Shown one piece after another: positions 47,088 to 58,800 of a DNA stretch of 64,000 nt. The notes under the pieces were generated by a model, which searched no databases, was not told the origin of the DNA, and worked only from the letters and a program-made list of their open reading frames with translations. The stretch's first letter is position 1. Every line of letters begins with the position of its first letter. The DNA lies in contig CAKMRJ010005634.1 in NCBI GenBank assembly GCA_928212115.1, forward strand, positions 251,683,780-251,747,779, given 5' to 3'. The translations under genes and the position numbers were made by a program. Source of the DNA: Lactuca virosa. Lineage: Eukaryota > Streptophyta > Magnoliopsida > Asterales > Asteraceae.

Positions 47088-49115
47088 TGTAACATACACG
47101 TTCAGTTATCGTGTTATGTAATTTTAAAAGTGAAAATATAATGAAATATTATGTGATTTTGAACGTTGAGTTCTAACAGATAGTTTTTACTAGAAATGAA
47201 GCAAAATTATGTTTAGAATCACTCGGAAAATATTGGAAGTCTTATGAGATTCCAATCAAAAGTTAAATATTGAAATTTAACGAAAATATAAAATTTGAAA
47301 TAAGTAAAATTTTATTATTGGAAGTTGTAGATAATTTTGTTAGAAACATTTAGGCGAAAACCTCATCGAAATCCGAGTTATGACGAAGAAGTTATGACTT
47401 CTTAAAGTTTCGCGACATAACCGGCACAACGCCTTATGATGTAAAAAGTGAGTTTTCGATAAACAACTTTTTAGCCTTTATGATCTAAACAAAAGTCGTA
47501 GTATTCATTAAACCGAGAATTTTCATAAAAAGAACATCCAAATCTGACTTCGTATGAGGAAGTTCTGATTTTTCTAAGTTTCGGAATAACAGTAGACAGC
47601 TAAAAACTCGAAATAAAGATCGAGTGATTTTTAGCTGACTCAACCTAAACGAGAATTGAAGGTATCGTAAATAGTAGTACAACGGTAAAAAGACAGACGA
47701 AAACGGACATCGGATGAAGAAGTTATGAATTTTTAACGGGCTTTTCCTGTCCCGGCCTATTAAAAAATATAATATTAAAAATGAATTTAAAATTAGCCGA
47801 CAGAGTCTAAACGAAAGTTGTAGAGGATAACTTCACCTACGCGTGGATATAAAGAACGTCAAAAACAGAGCTCGTATACAAAAGATATGAATTTTTGAAG
47901 TTTTTAAATAAAAATAAATAAAAAATCGAGACTTATCCGAGGAGGTACGCCCCGCGTAGAGGCTTACGCCCAACGTTCGCATGGCAGGGTCTCGGATTGA
48001 CCACGTCTCCGGTCTTCGCATGATGGCCACGTAGCAGACACGTCCGAGCCAAGTGCCTTCCCTTCCGAGAATCGGACACGTAGCTTCGTACGCCCCGCGT
48101 ACAGCGAGACTAAGCCCGTGTAGTAAGCTGCTTCGGACCCTATAAAAGGGATGCGAGGCTGCCCGTATTTTGGTTGCCATTTTTCAATTCCTTTCACTCT
48201 AAAACCCCTTTTTACCCACTTTTAACCCCCCGAAGCCCCGATATCATCACCGACACCCGCAGTAAGCCCCGACGCTCCAAAGTTCCCGAGAAAATCATAT
48301 TTTCAAGTCGAAACTCTGCCCGAGTAAGGCCAGTTTTCAACTAAAATCCCCGGTTTCGTCACGGAAAGTCATATTTAAAGTCGAAGTGCTGCCCAAATTA
48401 ATACTTTAATCCCTGGTTATTTCACGGTGAGTTCAATATATAGGAACAATTGTATGTTATGTGTTATATGTGCTATGTGCTTTTCCGTGTTATCATCTTG
48501 TGTTCTTATTTCTGCTATTTTGATAGCAAAGCTGTAGACTTCTACCCCTATGGCATTGGTAGAAGGTTAGATAGGGCTGAAAGCCTGAAATCTACCAAAA
48601 TGTTTAAATCAGAAATTGTATGTCTTCTGTGCCATTTGGTCCGAAGTGTTATTGATGTATATCAAGTATTGAAATTGTTATGTCTCATTGATTGATATGG
48701 AAAGCTTGTCGCATGATTCACATATGCCTTTGTTGTTCCTTGTTTCCTTTGCTTCTGCCATATTGAAGTATATATATGGCATAACGTTATATTGTATCTA
48801 TTATTGAACTCACTAAGCGTCACCGCTTACCCCTCTCAGTGTTTAACAATTGTAGGTAATAAGCATCCAGTTTAGTCATATACTGTTGGGAGATTTAGAA
48901 TAGTTTATACTATTACTTTTGTATTTGGGTTTACGTTTGTATAAAAGCTTAAATATCCTGGGTAGTCATGTAATATACTAAAACTTAGTCGGTTTGTATC
49001 CAGTCTTTAGTAATCAAATTATCAATGTAAAATATTATTTTTGAATATGCATGTAGCATGTTTTGAAGTAACTTGGAGTAACAATGTCTTTAGTATGAAA
49101 GTTTGGGGTCTTTCA
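47088..49115 (+). repeat. Gypsy-NA 3' LTR
   Basis: 2028 bp; TATAAAA at 48141-48147 just after a GTACGCCCCGCGTAC palindrome (about 48089-48103). Small frames at 47833-48197 and 48450-48695 are shadows without support. Confidence 0.88.
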
Positions 49116-50112
49116 TTTTAAATAATGACCAAATTATTTGATTAATTTAATTATTTGAAATTTAATCTAGTAATTTTGAAAAGTTTCAAATTGCAGCCTC
49201 TAATTTTTGGAATTTAAAATTTAATTAAAAGTTTAATTTTGAAATATTAATTCTAAAACCCTAGTATTTTAAAAGTTTTAAATACACCCTTATACTATTA
49301 TAATATTAAAATTTTAGTTTGTATATATGTATAAGATGAGTCAGTCTTGCCATTAGTAGGCCTCATTCACAAAGCCAATCTATAGGGGGGGTATAAGGAG
49401 ACTGCTCATAAAATGGTAGTTGAATGGGTGTTCACTCTCACCCACCGCTTCCTTGATTTGTGGAGGGTCGTTACCCGAACGGGTAGGATAGGAATTAATT
49501 CTCTCATAAATAAGTATAATGATAAATATAAAGTAACTAAATGTTTTTATAAACTCCAAATCCTAGTTACTTTAGAAAATGTGAATTTGATGCTAATCCA
49601 TGAAATTGCACATTGCACTTTGTCAAGTCGTTAGTGGAGCGTGTGTGGTTAACCGACACACTAACCTGGACTAACAAAGAGTGGCAATGGGTAGCTCGTA
49701 AATTACCATTGATGAATGGAGCGTGTGTGGTTAACTGGTACATTGATTAGGTGGTAAATGACATTGAGAGTGTCAAGCTAATTTGCATGGTTATTAACAC
49801 TATTTTGTGATCCTCGATATCCCAGTCAAAAACTTGAAGGGTATAATCGAGATTAAACATGTCATTGAAAAGTTTAATGAATCTCAAACGATCTAGGAAT
49901 TTAATTTAATAAAACCTAATTTATTTAAATTTCATTTTTCGTGGTGGAATTGGTAAATCGTCATTTATCTACCTTCATAATAATTTACAATTGGATTACA
50001 ACATCCCTTTTCTGAATTGTGAATTATTGTGTTGGGCCCTAGCCTTAATATTTCATTTGGGTGTTATATTAAGGGATTCCTATCTAATCAAAAACTTGTT
50101 CTTCTTTTTCAG
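49116..50112 (+). other. Copia C leader, second part
   Basis: AT-rich start, then the hairpin blocks: ACTGCT/GGTAGT around CATAAAAT (near 49402-49421), GTTAGTG/CACTAAC (49630-49666), a weakened fourth hairpin, TTTTGTGA (near 49803) and GGTAAAT-CGTC-ATTTATC (near 49950). No gene. Confidence 0.75.
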
Positions 50113-51803
50113 ATGTCTGGCCCAAACAACGCTTCTAGCTCAAACTCCTACAACAACAACTCCTCGAACCCACTCTCGCTCCTGAACATTTATGGGAGGG
50201 TCACCTTTGATGGATCCAATTTTAATGATTCGATCAGAAAAGTCAGAATGGCCCGACGTTACGAGGATAAGTATCATATTCTGGACAAGGAACTCGTCGA
50301 GATAAATGAAGAAACTGCTACTCCCGAAGAAATAACTGAGTATAAGGCCAAATTCAAGGAAGCGACCAAAGTGTCGTGCATTATGGTGGTCACTATGACC
50401 CCTGAGCTGCAACGGTTCTATGAGGACTATTGGCCTTACGAGATGTGCCATGACTTGATGGAAAAGTACCATCAAAGAGCACGTCAAGAGAGGTATGAGA
50501 TAGTGACCTCATTTATAACAACCAAAATGAAGGATGGGGAGTCCATCACGAGCCACCTGCAAAGGATGCAGAGGTATGTGGATCGTTTGATCAGGTTGAA
50601 TGTCAACTTTGATGAAGAGCTGGCTATAGACATAGTCTTGCACTCTTTGCCTCCCTACTATGATCAGTTCAAGATGACTTATCATTTGAGCAAGGGGGAG
50701 TTCACCTTGAGAAAACTTCAAGGTTTGTTAAGGACTGTTGAAAGTGGATTAAAAGGAAAAAGTGTTGAATCCACTCCTGCTGCTACCCCATTCCTGGCTA
50801 TTGGACATGAAAAGTGGAAAAAGAAGAAAGCTCCCTCAAAGAACTGGAAGGGAAAGTCTCATGATGGATCTTCTTCTAGTGGATCCAAAGGTAAAACCAG
50901 TTCTGTCCCTCCCTCCTCTGATCCAATAGAAGCAACGTGCTTCAACTGCCATGAAAAGAGGCATTGGAAGCGAAGCTGCCGGAAGTACTTACAGGGCATC
51001 AAGTACGCAAAGATAAAGACCACCTTTTCAGGTATTTATACTATTTTGTCTAATAACTCATCACATGCTAGTTCTTGGGTCCTTGATATAGGATGTGGTT
51101 TTCACATTTGTTCTGATTTGCAGGGACTAAGAAGAAGTTGGGATGTGGAGCATGGGAAGATGAACCTGATAATGGGCAATAGGAAATCGTTGCCTGTTAC
51201 CAAGATCGAATTTTACTCTTTAGTGCTTAGTAGTGGGTTAGGTTTAGATTTGAATGATTGTTGCTACTCGTCAGAAATGACGAGGAATATTATTTCCTTT
51301 CATGGTTTGTACAGACAAGGGTTTAGATATTCATTTAATAATGAAAGTGGTTCTATAAATGCTTATTATAATGGTACTTTTTTATTTTGAAGCATTTCCT
51401 TGTAATGGTGTATATGAAATTGTGATGGTTATAGACAACTTAGGAAATAATGTGTTACATATTGATTCGTCTAATAATTTAGACAAGGCATGCTTGTGGC
51501 ATTGTCGTCTTAGACATGTCAACAAGAAGCACATTGCCCAACTCCAAAAGGATGGAGTGTTGCAGTCATTTGACCTAAGGTGAGATGAAACGTGCGAGTC
51601 TTGTTTGCTTGGAAAGATGACTAAATCACCTTTCACTGGTTCTTGCGAAATAGGTGAAGGATTGTTGGATCTCATACACACAGATGTGTGTGGGCCCTTC
51701 AGATCCACCACAAGGGATGCAAATCGCTTCTATGTGACTTTTACTGATGATTATAGCATATATGGATATATCTACTTAATCAAGCAAAAGTCAGAAATCT
51801 TTT
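50113..51803 (+). pseudogene. Copia C gag, protease and partial integrase
   Basis: The ATG at 50113 (MSGPNNASS) opens a frame to 51390: capsid, basic linker, knuckle CFNCHEKRHWKRSC (Gly replaced by Arg), protease with DTG changed to DIG. One extra T in the run at about 51377-51382 shifts the frame; the product continues from GAAGCATTT in the new frame, with CRLRHVNKKH, a TGA at about 51581, CLLGKMTKSPF and IHTDVCGPF to KSEIF. It ends at the fusion with foreign LTR sequence after integrase position TFTDDYS. Confidence 0.85.
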
Positions 51804-52962
51804 AACAACCCGAAATTTCTAACTTGTACGTTTTTTATTTTATCAAAGCTAGCCTCGTTTTGCTATTTTGTAATGAAGTTGTGGGTCTATATGAGTGTTC
51901 TAGGCTTAGTACAACCTAGATATGAGTCTTAGGAAGGGTTATAATGTGTGTAGCTTCAACAAATCGGGCCAAACACACCCAGCATGGTGTGTGCGGCCGC
52001 ACACCCGAGTGTGCGGCCAGCCAGCCGCACACAGCCAGCCGTACACCCTCCCAGCCGCACACTCGACCCTATATATTGGAGGAGACCCCATTCAATCTTT
52101 TCCTCTTTTGGTTGCACCCTACTTTCTCTCTCTAGAAACATCATCCAAGAACACTCTAAAGGCCTCAAAATGTGAATTTCTCCATCATTCAGCTTGTTAT
52201 ACTAGGTAAGACACCTTGATCTAAGCTTAAAACTCATCATGTTCTTCGTGTTCTTCGTCACTTGAAGGTGTACGGCCGTACACCTTCATAAGGTGGCCAT
52301 ACACACCTTAAAGACTCTCCAAGGTGAAGAGTTTGTCCCCCATTTGCTAGTTGGACTTGGTATTGGCTTTGAAACACCTAAAAATCGAAGTTTTGTGCAT
52401 GAATAAAGAGTGTACGGCCACACACCTCTATGTACGGCCGCACACTCCCATGTACGACCGCACACGCCCCCTGTACGGCCGCACACTCCTGTGTGCAACC
52501 GCACACACATGCTGACCGCACACCCTGGCCGTACACCTGGCCGCACACACACAAAACCCATGATTTTGTGGCCTTACACTCCAATATAGGGCCATACACC
52601 CCTTATGTACAACCATATGCGTTGGTAACACTTAATTCTAAGTGTTTTCATGTCCCTAAGGTGTGTCCATTTGTCTGTTAGTGGTTAGATACCCTAAGTG
52701 TATTCATATATGTATTATTACATGTTGAACTAGGATCCGTTTGTGCTCACGACTTCGTTCGACACCCGGGGATTCTATATCAATCTTTCTTTCGAGTTAC
52801 TCACTTTAGGTGAGTTCATACCCCTACGCTTTTTCCGAGTTTTTCATGTTTTCAGGGGGGGATATAAGCAAAATCACAAGGAAACTTGTGCTCAAATTAT
52901 CTCATTTTGCATAAAATGATTATATGTTCAGCATGCTTTTAACTCAGAAAACCGTTTTACCG
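51804..52962 (+). repeat. Gypsy-type LTR fragment rich in GTGTGCGGCC words
   Basis: Starts AACAACCCGAAATTTC, a usual start of plant Gypsy LTRs lacking its first bases. A dense block of TGCGGCC/GGCCGCAC words (51989-52064) stands just before TATATATT (52070-52077). A second block runs from about 52267 to 52620. The end at 52962 is abrupt, without primer site. The frames here on both strands (for example 51922-52209, 52286-52631) arise from the repeat and are not genes. Confidence 0.65.
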
Positions 52963-53743
52963 TTTATGAGTAAAGTGTTGCTATCTCTTGTCAATCGTTT
53001 ACTATTATTTCTTTTGCATGTTTTGACTTCCAGAATAATTATGCTATGGTTTATATCATATTATTCAAACTCTCCACAGTCGGTCATATGTTGGAAGTAA
53101 ATATGAATCAAGACTGTCATGGGTTGGCTTGTAGAGGTCTAAGATGTTAGACAAAGCGGGGGCTACAGCACTCATGAGTGCTCATAAGTTCTGAGTATTG
53201 GATTCAACCTACACTCACTTGTATCACTTCATGGAATTTATCTCGAGTGATCGTGAGACGGTAATATCATATAAGTCTTCAAACCTAGAGATATGATTTG
53301 TTGCCTATGAGTTGGTTATGCATTGATTGCACGAAAACGCATTGGTAACTCGATGTTATAAACCGTGCTTTTGTGTGTAATTCAACAAGTAGTAGAGCAA
53401 ACATATGAGTCGAAGTTTATCTGTTCCTTCTAGGATTAGAAGCGATATCTGGGCCCCTCGATGATTTTGTTTTGAGCTATGTACCGGGCCCGGTCAGAAC
53501 TAAATTGATGTGTTCAGTTAAGTTCTATGTCAAACTAATCGGAAATTGGGAAACAAATGCTGGACAATAAGCAAGACCATGTTCCATGTATTTGTCCGGC
53601 TGATATATAGAACAGAGGATTATATGATCACTTATCTAAAATGGCGCTTCATAGTTCAACAGAGTTTAAAGAGATACGATTGCTGATCGGTTCCTGAAGT
53701 CATACTTGCAACTATAGTTATTAGACTTATCCAAGTGGGAGAC
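52963..53743 (+). other. Extra copy of Copia B 3' noncoding block
   Basis: Nearly identical to 59875-60654, the 3' block of Copia B, including the polypurine tract. It stands before the LTR that acts as Copia B's 5' LTR. It is therefore the tail of another unit in tandem with Copia B. Confidence 0.88.
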
Positions 53744-54506
53744 TGTTGGATATAATGTCTAAGTCCATAACTATATTTGGTATGTACTTGACCCGACCCG
53801 GCATGGTCCATTTGGGTTGCACTTCACCCGAACAATTTATGGATAATCGTTTGAGAATAGTATAAGTTATGATTTATTAATATATTATAAGTCCTAATAT
53901 ATTAATATAAAATCATATTATTTAATTAGTATTGATCTATAATTAATCTAGAATTAATTTAGAGATCAAAACTATGACTAATTAAATATGGGCTCTTGTA
54001 TTTATATAGTGTGGGCTAATGCTTATTTGGAATGGGCTAGGCTTGCATGGAAAGTCCATGGATACTCCATGGAGCTTTAACCCATGGATCTCATGGAAAT
54101 GAAAAGACATGGGTATTAGGGTTTACATGAATGTAACCCTAATCCACCACTATATAAAGGAGGCTTTGGTTCTTGAAATCACATGAGTTGTGGTGAGTAA
54201 AGTAAGAGGGCCGATTTCAAGAAGGTGATTACTATTCTCTCAAAGTTCCAAGTTTGTGGTGATTTGTGATTTCCATTTGAGGCATCCACACTATTGGTGC
54301 TAGGCTCTAAAACTCCAAGCAATCAACTACAACTACAAGGTAAGTAATTCTCCTAGCTTTATTTGATTCAAGTTCCCCATGCCATGCTAGATAGGATAAG
54401 AACCTTGAAAAAGTAATTATTTGCATGTATCATAGTCAAACATAGATCCAAGGTTTCTAGGGTTGCATGTACACCATAGGAGTGTTAGAATGCTCAAAAC
54501 CCATCA
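53744..54506 (+). repeat. Copia B 5' LTR (shared LTR)
   Basis: 763 bp, TGTTGGATATAA to CTCAAAACCCATCA. CCATGG palindromes at about 54056-54090, TATATAAAG at 54151-54159. Contains 26 bp between two CCATGGAT words that are missing in the 3' LTR. Confidence 0.92.
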
Positions 54507-54507
54507 G

Positions 54508-54520
54508 TGGTATCAGAGCC
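54508..54520 (+). promoter_or_regulatory. Copia B primer binding site
   Basis: TGGTATCAGAGCC one base after the LTR. Confidence 0.92.
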
Positions 54521-55814
54521 TGGTTTGTTTATTTGATACTTGATGCAAAAAAAAAAAAACTTGAAAATCGAAGTTTTGTTCAAAAGCTCGTATCAAAATT
54601 TCAAGTTTTGTATATGTACTTACGATTCTTGAAATTTTTGATATGAACATTCATAAACATATGAGTTTAGAAGATCATAGAAATTATGTGCTAATAATTG
54701 ATTAGATTGATTCTTGATCTTTATGTGTTTTAATGGAGTCCATAACTAGTTCTTAAGTTATGGATAACCAAAAGTCACATTTATAAATAACCATTAAAAG
54801 AACACATAGGTTACAAAAAATGAAGAGTCTTCATTTTTAATAACCATTAACTCATAAGTTATGAGAAATGAAAAGTTTTGAAAGTTTACAAAACTTCCCT
54901 CAAGTTTTGGAACATGTAAAGTCATATTAAAAACTTTAGTTCCAACCCCTAGAATTTTAAAAGTTAAAATTCAACCCTTATACTTTATAATATTATAAGT
55001 TTAATAATATTTATATATGTATAAGATCAAGTCGTCTTACCGCTAGTACGCCTCATTCACGAAGCCGGTCTATAAGGGGGGTATAAGGTTGTTGCCTATA
55101 AAATGGCAACTTAATGGGTGTCCACTCTCACCCACCGCTTCCTTGATCGGTGGAGGGTCGTTAGCCGAACGGGTAGGACAAGGACTTATAAATTCTCATT
55201 AAAAGTATAATGATAATACTAAAGTAACTAAACTTTATTGAATTCCCAATCTTAGTTATTTTAGGAAAATGTGAATAAGGTGCTAATCCATGAAATTACA
55301 CTTTACACTTTGTTTAAGTCGTTAGTGGAGCGTGTGTGGTTAACCGACACACTAACTTGAACTTAACAAGGTAGGTAAAGGGTGACTTAATGTTTATCAT
55401 AGTATCGATGGAGCGTGTGTGGTTAACCGGCACATCGATTGAGGGGTAATACATTAAGGGTACCAAGTAATTTGCATGGTTACTTCACACCTTGTTTTGT
55501 GATCCTCGGCATCCCAGTCACAAAACTTGAAGGGCACACTCGAGATTGAAACATGCCATTGAAGAAAGTTCAATGAATCTCAAAGAATCTAGGAGTTTCT
55601 AAACCAATTAAAACCTAATTAAATATTTCGTTTTTCATGGTGGAAATTGGTGAATCGTCATTCACCTACCTTCAAATATCTTATAGCTTAGATTACGGCA
55701 TCCCTCTTCTAAGTTATAAAATATTGTGTTGGGTCCTAGCCTTAATATTACATTTGGGTGTTTTGTTAAGGACTATCTCTATATCTAATCTAATCTATTC
55801 CCTCTTCTTTTCAG
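54521..55814 (+). other. Copia B leader with seven hairpins
   Basis: Perfect stems in order: GTTGCC/GGCAAC (55091-55110), CCACCG/CGGTGG (55132-55153), GTTAGTG/CACTAAC (55321-55356), ATCGATG/CATCGAT (55404-55439), TTTTGTGA/TCACAAAA (55495-55525), CATTGAA/TTCAATG (55557-55575) inside GAGATT/AATCTC (55542-55581), GGTGAAT/ATTCACC around CGTC (55649-55666). The upstream half is AT-rich with a poly-A run at 54547. No gene; the small frame at 55637 is incidental. Confidence 0.8.
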
Positions 55815-58800
55815 ATGTCTTCCAATAACAATGCTTCTGGCTCAAACCCTACTAGCTCCTTCTCTCTCATGAATCTTTGTGGGAGAGTCATCTTTGATGG
55901 GTCCAACTTTACAGATTGGATCAGAAACATCAGGATGGTCACTCGGTATGAGAACAAAGAATATGTTCTCGACAAGGAGCTGAAGGTACCCGAGCCAACT
56001 GCTACTCCTGAAGAGCTTGCTGAATATGAGGTACATGAAAGAGATGCTACAAAAGTGGCATGCATCATGATGGCCACCATGACAGCCGAGCTCCAAAAGT
56101 CCTATGAGGACTATTATCCTTTTGAGATGCACCAGGACTTGATGGACCGCTACCATCAAAGTGCTCGTCAAGAGCGATATGAAATAATCTCCTCCATGAT
56201 AACAACCCGAATGAAGGATGGTGAACCCATCACGGGCCACATGCAGAAAATGCAAAGGTATGTGGACCGTTTACTGAAGCTGAATGTGAACTTCCCTGAG
56301 GAGTTAGCAATAGACATCATTTTGCACTCCTTGCCATCGTGTTATGATCAATTCCGCATGACATATCACATGAACAAGGAAGAAGTCACCCTCAGCAAAC
56401 TTCAAGGACTCTTGAAGACCGCCGAAAGTGGTCTAAAGGGTAAGTCGGTTGTTACTACTCCTACTCCTACTCCAACTGCGGCCAATGTCTTGGCAATCGG
56501 GCATGGCAAAGGGAAGAAGAGAAAGAACCCTTCTAAGGGTACCAAGGGTAAGACCCTTGAAGGCTCCTCTTCAAGCAAAACCAAGAAAGGTTTTGTCACT
56601 CCTTCTGCTAACCCTAATGAGGCTGAATGCTTCTATTGCCATGAAAAGTCGCACTGGAAGCGAAACTGCCCAAAGTACCAGCAAGATTTGAAGGATGGGA
56701 AAGTAAAACCCAACCATGCAGGTATATACACTATATTGTCTAATAACTCACCTCATTCTAAGTCTTGGGTCCTTGATACAGGTTGTGGTATTCACATATG
56801 TTGTGATTTGCAGGGACTAAAAAGAAGTGAGAATGTGGAGCAGGGAAAGATAAACTTGATCATGGGAAACAGGAAAGCTTCACCTGTCACCAAGATAGGA
56901 GTTTATTCCTTAGTGCTAAATAGTGGGTTTACATTAGATTTGAATAAATGTTATTATTCGCCAGAAATGGCAAGAAATGTTATTTCCTTTCATGCATTGT
57001 ATAAACAAGGTTTTACCTTTTATTTTGATAATAATAATGGTAGTATTGATGCTTTCTTTAATAATGTTCTTTATTTTAAAGCATTACCTTGTGATGGCGT
57101 GTATGAAACTGTATCTGTTGTAGATAATCTAGGAAATAATGTATTGTGTATTAACTCTTCCACTAGCTTAGATAAAGCATCCTTATGGCATTGTCGTCTT
57201 GGACATGTAAGCAAGAAACGCATAGGCCAACTCCAAAAGGATGGAGTCTTGGAGTCATTTGACCTAAAGTCAGATGATAGTTGTGAATCTTGTTTGCTTG
57301 GTAAAATGACAAAGTCACCTTTTACTGGCACTTGTGCTAGGGGTGAAGGTTTGTTGGACCTCATACACACGGATGTGTGTGGACCCTTCAGAACCGCCAC
57401 AAGAGATGCTAATCGGTTCTATGTGACTTTTACTGATGATTTTAGTAGATATGGATATGTCTACCTAATCAAGCATAAGTCAGAAACCTTTGAGAAATTC
57501 AAAGAGTTTAAGCAAGAAGTGGAGAATCAGTTGGGCAGGAACATTAAGATGCTTCGATCCGATCGTGGTGGTGAGTATCTTAGTACTGAGTTCCTTGACT
57601 ATCTTAAGGAATGTGGGATTGTCTCACAATTGACACCTCCTAGGACACCACAGTTGAATGGTGTAGCTGAGAGGCGCAATCGGACCTTGTTGGACATGGT
57701 TCGTTCCATGATGAGTCGAGCTTCGCTACCAATCTCATTTTGGGGGTATGCCTTAGAGACTGCCGCCCATATCCTTAATCTAGTCCCTACAAAGAAGGTT
57801 GCCAAAACACCTCACGAGGTGTGGACTGGAAAAGTTCCCAATCTAGACCACATCAAGATTTGGGGTTGCGAGGCTTTCGTGAGACGCGAGACTCACGATA
57901 AGCTCGAACCCCGAAGCGAAAGGTGTATTTTCATCGGCTACCCACAGAAATCCTTTGGTTACATCTTCTACAGACCCAGTGATAATGTGGTCTTTGTAGC
58001 AAGAAGAGGATTCTTTCGAGAGAGAGAATTCATGAGCCAAGGAGACAGTGGAGGCAAATTGACCTTGAGGAAATTCAAGAGTCAAGTGGTGAAGGAACCT
58101 CAAACCCTAGCCCTCAACCTGAGGAGAAAACTCCTGTTGAGCCGACTGAAGAATCTATACCTCTGAGGCGTTCCACCAGAGTTAGGAATGCACCTGAGCA
58201 TTATTATGGTTTTCATATTACTGCAGAAGGTGAGACACTTATCTGTGATAACACACTGGTAAATCTGGATGAGCCTAACAGCTACACGAAAGCCATGGCA
58301 GACCCTGAGGCTGCTAAATGGAAAGAGGCTATGGATAGCGAGATACAGTCCATGTATGACAATCAAGTTTGGAACTTGGTTGACAATGTACCTGATCGTA
58401 AGATAGTTGGGTGCAAATGGATCTTCAAGAAGAAGACCGACATGGATGGTAATGTACACACTTATAAGGCACGACTGGTTGCAAAGGGTTATTCTCAAAC
58501 TCCGGGAGTTGATTATGATGAGACCTTTTCACCAGTGGCCAAGATTAAGTCTATTAGGGTTCTGTTAGCCATTGCTGCATTTCATGATTATGAAATATGG
58601 CAAATGGATGTCAAAACCGCTTTCCTTAATGGAAAGTTGGCTGAAGATGTTTACATGGTTCAGCCAGAGGGTTTTGTCAGTACAGAGTACCCCAGTAGAG
58701 TGTGTAAGCTCGAGAAATCCATTTATGGATTAAAACAGGCACCTCGGAGATGGAATCTTTGCTTTGATGAGAAAGTCAAAGAATTTGGCTTTTCAAGGAG

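Larger units (their letters stand above)
43019..49115 (+). mobile_element. Non-autonomous Gypsy element with 2-kb LTRs
   Basis: Two closely similar LTRs (43019-45112 and 47088-49115) start TGTAACATACACG and end GGGGTCTTTCA. Between them are a primer site (45117-45128), 1.96 kb without any gag or pol frame, and a polypurine tract AAAAGGAGGAGG after GGGGACGAAATCC, the usual 3' end of plant Gypsy elements. Flanks TTTGA and TTTTA agree in four of five bases, an imperfect target duplication. It lies in the leader of Copia C. Confidence 0.88.
41915..51803 (+). mobile_element. Copia C: Ty1/copia element, 3' truncated, holding a Gypsy insertion
   Basis: 5' LTR 41915-42724, primer site, leader start 42725-43018, [Gypsy element 43019-49115], leader remainder 49116-50112, gag to mid-integrase 50113-51803. 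The pol ends at KSEIF, where a Gypsy-type LTR fragment begins. RT, RNaseH and 3' LTR are gone. Its LTR is of the E2/E5 type, not of the Copia A/B type. Confidence 0.82.

Noticed and set aside
51922..52681. Cluster of overlapping frames rich in Arg, Pro, His and Cys on both strands
   Set aside because: They come from the GTGCGGCC repeat in an LTR; mutually overlapping and without start or domain support.
53744..54506. A 3' LTR of Copia C
   Set aside because: It belongs to the Copia B LTR type (TGTTGGATATAATG, CTTGACCCGACCCGG), whereas Copia C's LTR begins TGTTGGATTAGG and differs throughout.
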